Positions 45,686 to 51,634 of a stretch of 51,634 nucleotides of DNA are shown here, in pieces. The notes below the pieces were generated by a model. That model was not told where the DNA came from and did not search any database. It saw only the letters and a program-made list of their open reading frames with translations. This DNA comes from Deltaproteobacteria bacterium (lineage in GTDB: Bacteria > Myxococcota > UBA727 > VGSZ01). The position numbers were made by a program, and so were the translations under genes. How positions within the stretch are numbered: position 1 is the first letter of the stretch; each line of letters begins with the position of its first letter. The stretch spans positions 1 through 51,634 of the forward strand of contig JADZDP010000134.1 of the NCBI GenBank assembly GCA_020850995.1, in the 5' to 3' direction.

Positions 45686-46573
45686 TCACGCGCGCGCCGC
45701 GCGCCACGTGCAGCGCTCCCACAACCACTCGGCCAAGCGGGCGCACAGCATGCCCTCATCGGGGTAGTCGAGCAGCGAGGGCGTCGCGTTGACGTCGAGC
45801 ACCACGGCGGCGCCGTCGTCGTCGGTGCGCAGGTCGACCGCGCAGAAGGGCAGGCGCAGCGCGCGCGCCGCTGCCAACGCCGCAGCGCGCACCTCGGGCG
45901 GGCAGCGCACGCGCCGCGCCTCGTGCACGCGCGCGCGCGCGTCGATGACGCCCTCGGTGGGCACGGCGAACGCCAGCAGCACGCGACCGCCGAGCAGGTA
46001 CACGCGGTGCTCGGGTCCGTGCACGCGCCGCTGCACGAAGAGCGGAGGCGCGCCCGCGAGCGAGAGGCGCTGTAGGTCCGCGGGCTCGAGCAGGCGCGTT
46101 AAAGCGCCGCCTGCGATCGGCTTGACCACGATCTCGCGGTGGCGCGCCGCGAAGTCGCGCGCCGCGCGCACGTCGCTGGTGGCGAGGCTCTGGGGCACGC
46201 GCACACCGGCGCGCGCCAAGCGCGCCAGTGCCAGGGGCTTCTGCTGGTGCAGCTCGAGCGCCGCCACCGGGTGCACGAACAGACGCGCACCGTCGTCGAG
46301 CACGCGCAGGGTCGCGTGGGACAGCGCGGCGCGCTCGCGGGCCCCCTGGTCGTCGGGGTTGGCTGCGCGCGGCAGGCGACGCAGCACCACGGCGCGCGCG
46401 CCGCTCACGTCGTGACCAGAGACGGCGACGCCCCCACGCTCATCGAGCGAGGGGGCGTCGTGGGTATCGAGATCGACGACCCGAGCGTCGGCGCCCTGCC
46501 CATCGAGCGCTGCGGCGAGCACGCGCGAGTGCGCGTCATCGCCGACGATCAAGACGAGCGGGCGTCGCGCCAC
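45686..46573 (-). CDS. RimK-like ATP-grasp enzyme
   Basis: 295 residues from GTG 46573, chosen as the start eight bases after the stop of the upstream gene; longer forms would overlap it. Residues about 4-90 form a pre-ATP-grasp region (LVLIVGDDAHSRVLAAAL). The ATP-grasp core shows VHPVAALELHQQKPLALARL, IVVKPIAGG (Lys for ATP), FVQRRVHGPEHRVYLLGG, and the metal-binding VVLDVNATPSLLDY. These match RimK/glutathione-synthetase-like ligases that form amide bonds on amino acids or peptides. Coupling to the upstream gene suggests a common process. Confidence 0.8.
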   Translation of the reverse strand: MARRPLVLIVGDDAHSRVLAAALDGQGADARVVDLDTHDAPSLDERGGVAVSGHDVSGARAVVLRRLPRAANPDDQGARERAALSHATLRVLDDGARLFVHPVAALELHQQKPLALARLARAGVRVPQSLATSDVRAARDFAARHREIVVKPIAGGALTRLLEPADLQRLSLAGAPPLFVQRRVHGPEHRVYLLGGRVLLAFAVPTEGVIDARARVHEARRVRCPPEVRAAALAAARALRLPFCAVDLRTDDDGAAVVLDVNATPSLLDYPDEGMLCARLAEWLWERCTWRAARA

Positions 46574-46581
46574 GCTGGCGA

Positions 46582-48003
46582 TCAGCTTTGCGACACGGCG
46601 CCGTTCTTGAAGTTGCCGTCCTTGTCGAGCGTGACGTTGGCCATCCACGCCGCCTCACCGGTGCGCCAGTGGTTGACGTGCAGGGTCGCGCGGAAGGTGC
46701 CGTTGCCGTCGTCGATGACGCTGACCAGGTCGACGGTGTGCGAGCGCGAGATGCGGTGCCCGCTCCCCTGTCCGGCCTTGTCCGCCAACGCCCAGATCTC
46801 GCCGTACTCGTCGAGCTTACCCTCGATGCGCTGCGGCACCTTGCCCACCTCGAACCAGCCGCTTTGCAGCTTGCCGTTCTTGTCGACGTTGGCGTGGATC
46901 TGACCCGTGGGGTTCTTGGTATCGAAGGTGACCTCGAAGCCGTCGCCGGACTTCTTGCCGTTACGCAAGGTGACACTGGTGTTCTTGGCGTTCGGGCCCA
47001 TGTTGCCCATCAGCATGGGGAAGCCGAGGTTGCGCGCGAACTCGTGCGCCGAGCCCTCGAGCTTCTTCTGCAGGGCGGCCGGCAGGTCGCTCGGCTTCGG
47101 CGGCTTGGCGCCGGTCATGGTGTAGCTGCCCTTGACGAAGTCGCCGCCGCCGACTTCGACGAGCGCGGTGATGGTGGCGCGCACGTTCTTGCCGTCCATG
47201 AAGTGGTGCACGTCGAGCTTGACCTCGCACTTGCCGTCGCTGCGCTCGGGCCCGATGGCCTTGAGGCTGACGCCGTCGCTGCGGCTGAGCGGGAAGTTCA
47301 CCGCCATGGCGTACTCGCGGGCGCGCGCCTGCGCGGTGGTGGCGAGCGGGTGCGCGGCCACGCCGAGCTCGAAGGGCCCGCCCCAGGTCTTGACGGTCTT
47401 GCCGCTGCGGCGATCGACGTGCTCGCTCTCGAGGAAGAACTTGGTGTTGCCGTCGAGCTTGTTTTGCTGCGGCGAGCCCACCGCGCCCTGCGCCACGTAG
47501 GCCGTGAGCTTGGCGCCATCGACGGGGATGCGGTTCTCGAGCGTCACCGCCTCGTAGCGCACGCCCACGGGCGGGCTGAAGGCGCCCTGGTTCTTGAGCT
47601 GCCCGCTCAGGCCGCCGAGCTCGAGCGCCAGCTTGAGCTGGTCCACCTGGTTCTTGTGGAAGTTGGTGCCCGGCGTGGGGTCATCGGCGCGCACCTTGAA
47701 GATGACGCGCTGGTCATTCGGGGGCAGGCGCGGGCCCCAGCCGCCCTCGGCGAGGCCCGGCGGCAGGCTGCGCGCGCTCGGGTCGATCTTGGCGTTCTCG
47801 ATGGCCCGGCTGAGCTGGTTGATGACGCGCCCGAGCTCGGCGCTGTTGCTGGCGCCGGTCTTCTTGAGCGTGGTGAGCGCGCTCAGGAGCTGCTTGCCGC
47901 GCGCCACGTCGAGGCTGTGGGCGCCCTGGGCGTGGACCTGCAGCTCCTTGGTGACGTGCTTGGCTTCGGCGAGGGTGGTCTTGAGCTTGTTGGTGACGGT
48001 CAC
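46582..48003 (-). CDS. Unknown 473-aa protein, leaderless, beta-rich
   Basis: 473 residues from GTG 48003, supported by a GGAGGA ribosome binding site. The first 90 residues are helical (KLKTTLAEAKHVTKELQVHA, QLLSALTTLKK). The rest is beta-rich with recurring strand/turn units such as TFDTKNPTGQIHANVDKNGK and LHVNHWRTGEAAWMANVTLD, then LDKDGNFKNGAV, which suggests repeated sheet domains. There is no signal peptide and no family I recognise. It is followed immediately by the ATP-grasp gene and preceded by two genes of similar style. Confidence 0.7.
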   Translation of the reverse strand: MTVTNKLKTTLAEAKHVTKELQVHAQGAHSLDVARGKQLLSALTTLKKTGASNSAELGRVINQLSRAIENAKIDPSARSLPPGLAEGGWGPRLPPNDQRVIFKVRADDPTPGTNFHKNQVDQLKLALELGGLSGQLKNQGAFSPPVGVRYEAVTLENRIPVDGAKLTAYVAQGAVGSPQQNKLDGNTKFFLESEHVDRRSGKTVKTWGGPFELGVAAHPLATTAQARAREYAMAVNFPLSRSDGVSLKAIGPERSDGKCEVKLDVHHFMDGKNVRATITALVEVGGGDFVKGSYTMTGAKPPKPSDLPAALQKKLEGSAHEFARNLGFPMLMGNMGPNAKNTSVTLRNGKKSGDGFEVTFDTKNPTGQIHANVDKNGKLQSGWFEVGKVPQRIEGKLDEYGEIWALADKAGQGSGHRISRSHTVDLVSVIDDGNGTFRATLHVNHWRTGEAAWMANVTLDKDGNFKNGAVSQS

Positions 48004-48067
48004 GGGGATCCTCCAGGCGCACAGCGCGCGGCCCACCTACTAGCGCGAAGCCCTCGAACTTGGCGCG

Positions 48068-48514
48068 TCAGGGTTTCTTGGGCGGTGTGCCGTTGGTCAT
48101 GGCGGCGAGCCGAGCCAAAGCGCCGGGCACCGTGCCCTGGGGCCGCACGCCGCCGCCAAGCACGCCCGTGCTGGCCTTTTCCCCGAGGAAACCCGCGAAG
48201 GGAGCAGGCCCCGAACCCTCGTGCACCTGACGCCAGGCCTCTTGCAGCGCGGCGACCACGACCGGCGAGGGCGGGTTTGTCAGGTACCAGGCGTCGAAGG
48301 CATCGCGGATCTCCTGGGCATCCATGGCGTCCTTGATGCCCGCCTTCTCGGAGGCCTGCGCAAACAGGATCAGCGTGGGCTCGTCGAGCACGCCCAGGTC
48401 CACCGGCAGGTTGACGAGCATCCAGGGGATGACGTGCTCGACGTCGGCCGCGGGGTAGCGCAGGGCGCCCTGCTCGTCGAAGAAGACCTTGAGCAGTGTG
48501 GAGAAGGCGTCCAT
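48068..48514 (-). CDS. Unknown 148-aa protein
   Basis: 148 residues from ATG 48514. Helical, acidic N-terminal 110 residues (FSTLLKVFFDEQGALRYPAA, then ASEKAGIKDAMDAQEIRDAF), then a Gly/Pro-rich tail ending TNGTPPKKP. No leader or membrane segment. It lies between the peptidoglycan hydrolase gene (47 bases upstream) and the 473-aa gene, all on the minus strand, so it may belong to one operon. A partner or immunity role to the hydrolase is speculative. Confidence 0.65.
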   Translation of the reverse strand: MDAFSTLLKVFFDEQGALRYPAADVEHVIPWMLVNLPVDLGVLDEPTLILFAQASEKAGIKDAMDAQEIRDAFDAWYLTNPPSPVVVAALQEAWRQVHEGSGPAPFAGFLGEKASTGVLGGGVRPQGTVPGALARLAAMTNGTPPKKP

Positions 48515-48561
48515 GGCGGAGGCCTTCTACCACCAATGGGTGGCGCTGGCTGTGCCCGCCC

Positions 48562-50184
48562 TCAACCCTGCGGGATGAACACCCGCACGTTGCTGCCGCC
48601 GGTTGAGCCGTTGCCCCAGTCGGAGCCGTAGGCGCCGCGCGTGATCAGGTTCTGGATGTGGTCGCTGGCTTCCTTGCCGTTGCCGAGCGCCACCGTTACG
48701 TGGCCGTAGGGCTTCTCGGCCGAGCGCCCCCACACGACGACGGCGCCTCGAGGGAGCTGGTTGAGCTGATCGGGGCTCACCTTCACTTCCTTGAAGCGCG
48801 AGCTGGCGGCCAGCATGTTGGCCTTCTGGTACGCGTGGCCGTAACCGCCCACGCCCAGGCCGTTGAGCACCTTGTTCACGCTCTTGGCGCAGTAGCCCAC
48901 GGTGTTGGTGTTTCTGGCCTCGCGCTCGGCCTCGTCGGCGATGCGCGACGCGAAGCTACCGGTGCGCGTGGAGCTCGCATCGAGCGGGGATGCGCCGGGG
49001 ACCTCCTCGAACTGGCCCGTCGACGGCAGCCCGTCGCAGTCTTTGAGCGCGTCGAGCGCGCGCGCATAGTAGCGGTCGCGGTCGGCCTTGCCGTTGTAGC
49101 CGCCGTTGATGCTCTTGGTGATGCCGTCGAAGTCGCCGCGGTCGGCCTTCTCGTTGAGCCCGCGCGAGTTCCAGTACCAGGCAGCCACGCGCGCGGCGTT
49201 CTCGAGGGTGCCGGCGCGCTCGGGGTGCTTGACGAAGTCCTCGCCCAAGGCCTTCGACGCCGCCGCGTAGTTGGCGCGGCCGGTGACCTGGATGAAGCCT
49301 CTGCCCTTGAAGCGCTCGCCGTCACCGGGCTGAGTGTTGCCGAGGTCGCGGCGGCCCTCGTACTGGCGGCCCGAGGCGATCTCCTCCATGTGCTTGAAGC
49401 CGCCCGACTCGTGCGCGAGCTGCGCGATGAACGCGGCCTTGCGCTTGGGGTTGTCGATGCCGGCCTCGGCCATGGCGCGGTTCAGGTGCGGCGCCACCTC
49501 GCGGGCGCGCTCGGCGCTCAGGCCCGGCACGACCTTCTGCAGCTGATCGGGGGTGACGTCACCCTTGCCGGCCTTCCAGTTGGAGGTGTCGACCTCCTTG
49601 GTCTTCCTCGGCTGTTGCGCAGGGACGTCGGCGCCCTGGGAGCCAGCGGGCCGGCGCGTGCCGTGCACGCTGCCGCCGCTGGACCCGCTCTGTGCCCGGC
49701 GGTCGTTGTTGAGCCGCGACTCGAGGATCGCCATGAGCGTTTCCATGTCGAGCTCGCCGGTCTCCTCGAGGCCGGCGGCGCCCTGGAACTGCTTGATGGC
49801 TTCCTTGGTCTTCGGATCGTCGAGGCTCTCTCCGGGCTCGAGGCCCATCTCCTTGAGCGCGTTGATGACGTCCTTGGGCGACAAGAGGCTGCGCGCCGCC
49901 GGATCGGCGGGGTCGATGTCGGGCGTGAGGTTCACGTGGATGCCCACGGACTCGAGGATGCGCTCGAGCCCGGCCGCCAAGGCCTGCACGCCCTGTGCGA
50001 GCTGCGCCTCGGCGCCCTGCGTGCGCATACGCGCCTCGAGCTGCGTCTTGACGTCGGCAACGGTGGTATCGACCTCACGCTCCTCGGTGCCTGGGACCTC
50101 GGTGAGCTCGGCGGGCGCGTTGGTCTCCTCGGCGCCGCCGAGACCTCGGAGCGCAACCTTGAACTTGGAGTCGATGCGGGTCAT
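48562..50184 (-). CDS. Three-domain peptidoglycan hydrolase: PG-binding, GH19 lysozyme/chitinase-like, CHAP-like amidase
   Basis: 540 residues from ATG 50184, chosen for the GAGGTT site; an in-frame ATG at 50286 would add 34 residues. There is no signal peptide. A PG_binding_1-like segment is at about 101-156 (INALKEMGLEPGESLDDPKT, IKQFQGAAGLEETGELDMET). A GH19 domain spans about 205-380, with catalytic Glu in LAHESGGF (255-262), RFKGRGFIQVTGRANY (291-306) and ITKSINGGYNG. The last 130 residues look like a CHAP/NlpC Cys-His peptidase (Cys432 in GYCAKSVNKVL; His in YGHVTVALGNG). This is the architecture of endolysins or of secretion-system effectors delivered without a leader. Confidence 0.85.
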   Translation of the reverse strand: MTRIDSKFKVALRGLGGAEETNAPAELTEVPGTEEREVDTTVADVKTQLEARMRTQGAEAQLAQGVQALAAGLERILESVGIHVNLTPDIDPADPAARSLLSPKDVINALKEMGLEPGESLDDPKTKEAIKQFQGAAGLEETGELDMETLMAILESRLNNDRRAQSGSSGGSVHGTRRPAGSQGADVPAQQPRKTKEVDTSNWKAGKGDVTPDQLQKVVPGLSAERAREVAPHLNRAMAEAGIDNPKRKAAFIAQLAHESGGFKHMEEIASGRQYEGRRDLGNTQPGDGERFKGRGFIQVTGRANYAAASKALGEDFVKHPERAGTLENAARVAAWYWNSRGLNEKADRGDFDGITKSINGGYNGKADRDRYYARALDALKDCDGLPSTGQFEEVPGASPLDASSTRTGSFASRIADEAEREARNTNTVGYCAKSVNKVLNGLGVGGYGHAYQKANMLAASSRFKEVKVSPDQLNQLPRGAVVVWGRSAEKPYGHVTVALGNGKEASDHIQNLITRGAYGSDWGNGSTGGSNVRVFIPQG

Positions 50185-50387
50185 GGGAACCTCGATGTTT
50201 TGGCCGGCCGCAGCCGGTACGACGGGTGGGTTTTCGGCGCTGATCCCCTCCGCGGGCAGACCCGAAGGCGCTTTTACGACAGTCATCGCCCCGCTTCGTG
50301 ATCGCGATCGCAGCGCGACGTGTCGGCACACGTCGTCAACTGTAGGAAAGCATGCGACCGCACCCGACACCCGCGGGCGAGCGGCCC

Positions 50388-51634
50388 TCACTCCTGCGGC
50401 GCGGTGGACGCGATGAACAGCTCGTTGAGCTGCGCCTCCGAGACCGGGGTGGGCGCGTCCGTGAGCAGGCAGGTGCCCTTCTGCGTCTTCGGGTAGGCGA
50501 TGACGTCCCGCAGCGAGGTGCCGCCGCAAAAAAGCATGGCCCAGCGATCGAAGCCGAGCGCGATGCCGCCATGGGGCGGGCAGCCGTACTTCATGGCCTC
50601 GAGCAAGAAGCCGAACTTGCGCTGGCGATCCTCCTCGGAGATGCCGAGCGCGGCGAACACCTTCGACTGCACGGCGCCGTCGTGGATGCGGATGGAGCCG
50701 CCGGCCACCTCGTTGCCGTTCACCACCAGGTCGTAGGCGCGGGCGCGGCAGCTCCCGGGGTCGCTCGTGAGCTTGTCCTCGTGGCCCGCCTGGGGCGAGG
50801 TGAAGGGGTGATGCGCGGCCACGTGGGTCTTCTTGTCCTCGTCGTACTCGAAGAGGGGGAAGTCGGTGACCCACAGGGTCTTCCACTGCTTCGACACGCC
50901 GTGCTCGTCGTGCTCCACCAGGTTGAGCTTTTCGCGCAGGTGCAGGCGCAGGCCGCCGAGCACGGTGTGCACCAGGCCGGGCTTGCCGAGCTGGAAGAGG
51001 ATGACGTCGCCGGGCTTGGCGCCGCACAGCTCGTTGACCTCGGCGCGCATCTCCGGCGTGACCGCCTTGCCGAAAGGACCCTGGGTCCATTGGCCGCTCT
51101 CGTCGAGGCGCACGCGGCCCACGCCCTTGCTCCCCATGCCCTTGGCCACGTCCTCGAGCTTGTCCACCTCGGTGCGGGACATCTCGTGCTTCTTCTCGAT
51201 GACCATCACCTTGATGATGTTGCCCGCGGTAGCCACCACGTCGGCGAAGAGCTTGATGCCGCCGCCCTGGTGCTTCTTGACGATGGCGGTGATGTCCTTG
51301 TGCTCCATGCCAAAGCGCAGGTCGGGCTTGTCGGAGCCGAAGCGCGCCATGGCCTCGTCGTAGCTCATGCGCTGGAAGGGCCGCTCGACGCTGACGCCGA
51401 GGGCCTCCTTGAACATGTCGGCCACCAGGCCTTCCACCAGCGTCTGCACCACGCGCTCGGTGGCCCAGGAGAGCTCGATATCGATCTGCGTGAACTCGGG
51501 CTGACGATCGCCGCGCAGGTCCTCGTCGCGGAAGCACTTCACGATCTGGAAGTAGCGATCGAGCCCCGCCATCATGAACATCTGCTTGTAGAGCTGCGGG
51601 CTCTCGGCCAGCGCGTAGAACTTGCCGGGGTTGA
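50388..51634 (-). CDS. aspS: Aspartyl-tRNA synthetase, C-terminal two-thirds (partial at window edge)
   Basis: The frame runs off the right edge; 415 residues are present. Class II motif 2 (FRDEDLRGDRQPEFTQIDIE) and motif 3 (GIALGFDRWAML) are complete. Between them lies the GAD insertion domain typical of bacterial AspRS (about 130 residues from SYDEAMARFGSDKPDLRFG through the GKPGLVHTVLGGLR segment). GNEVAGGSIRIHD and DFPLFEYDE are also family signatures. The enzyme charges tRNA-Asp (or also tRNA-Asn in non-discriminating forms; this cannot be judged here). It lies 203 bases downstream-side of the peptidoglycan hydrolase start with no clear gene between. Confidence 0.95.
   Translation of the reverse strand, partial: NPGKFYALAESPQLYKQMFMMAGLDRYFQIVKCFRDEDLRGDRQPEFTQIDIELSWATERVVQTLVEGLVADMFKEALGVSVERPFQRMSYDEAMARFGSDKPDLRFGMEHKDITAIVKKHQGGGIKLFADVVATAGNIIKVMVIEKKHEMSRTEVDKLEDVAKGMGSKGVGRVRLDESGQWTQGPFGKAVTPEMRAEVNELCGAKPGDVILFQLGKPGLVHTVLGGLRLHLREKLNLVEHDEHGVSKQWKTLWVTDFPLFEYDEDKKTHVAAHHPFTSPQAGHEDKLTSDPGSCRARAYDLVVNGNEVAGGSIRIHDGAVQSKVFAALGISEEDRQRKFGFLLEAMKYGCPPHGGIALGFDRWAMLFCGGTSLRDVIAYPKTQKGTCLLTDAPTPVSEAQLNELFIASTAPQE

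Noticed and set aside
43025..46075. Plus-strand frame of 1016 residues
   Set aside because: Antisense to the esterase, lipoprotein and ATP-grasp genes, His/Arg/Gly-rich shadow composition, no domains.
45686..50286. Prophage lysis module
   Set aside because: The endolysin-like enzyme is not accompanied by holin, tail, terminase or integrase genes within the window.

Overview
The window is about 70% G+C and reads as a chromosomal piece of a Myxococcota (delta-proteobacterial) genome. The clues are a eukaryotic-type Ser/Thr kinase fused to a STAND-like ATPase with a long helical tail, a divergent FHA/sigma54 enhancer-binding protein, many lipoproteins with a Gly-Glu tandem linker after the lipidated Cys, an EGF-repeat lipoprotein, and a steroid 5-alpha-reductase homologue. 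This is inference from family content; there is no rRNA or other phylogenetic marker except a partial aspS. No tRNA, rRNA or CRISPR array was seen.

Layout. 1-94: tail of an ISAzo13-type transposase. 384-8033: a tightly overlapping four-gene operon (coiled-coil protein, unknown, GHKL/HSP90-type ATPase, 1481-aa degenerate-HATPase protein), followed by an Ala-rich helical repeat protein. 9526-16731: DUF885 metallopeptidase-like protein; then a lipid-domain set of SRPBCC/START protein, small unknown protein, extended SDR and steroid 5-alpha-reductase; then convergent DUF1152 and small lipoprotein genes and a membrane-anchored unknown. 17089-21394: three lipoproteins on the minus strand. 21667-26742: divergent kinase and FHA-sigma54 regulator.

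26743-33840 is accessory and scarred. It holds degraded IS3 and IS91 transposase remnants, two MITE-like elements with clear terminal inverted repeats (31025-31215 and 33672-33838), a 109-bp inverted repeat pair flanking a lipoprotein/GIDE-protein gene pair, and a short duplication of the 3' end of the 31782-32504 gene found again at 16752-16877.

33925-50184 carries a GE-linker lipoprotein with Ig-like region, a 5'-truncated membrane-protein gene, a VOC-domain scrap, an N-truncated ribulose-phosphate epimerase coupled to a divergent 1005-aa phosphoketolase, OsmC, a two-domain PhnB-like protein, an erythromycin-esterase homologue, another lipoprotein, and a minus-strand cluster of an ATP-grasp enzyme, two unknowns and a leaderless three-domain peptidoglycan hydrolase. 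50388 to the window end is the 3' two-thirds of aspS.

Likely functional groupings (inference): a chaperone-like ATPase complex at the left; a sterol or steroid-modifying set near 11-14 kb; a phospho-signalling pair controlling envelope lipoproteins at 17-27 kb; and a pentose-phosphate/phosphoketolase pair at 37-41 kb whose epimerase appears non-functional.
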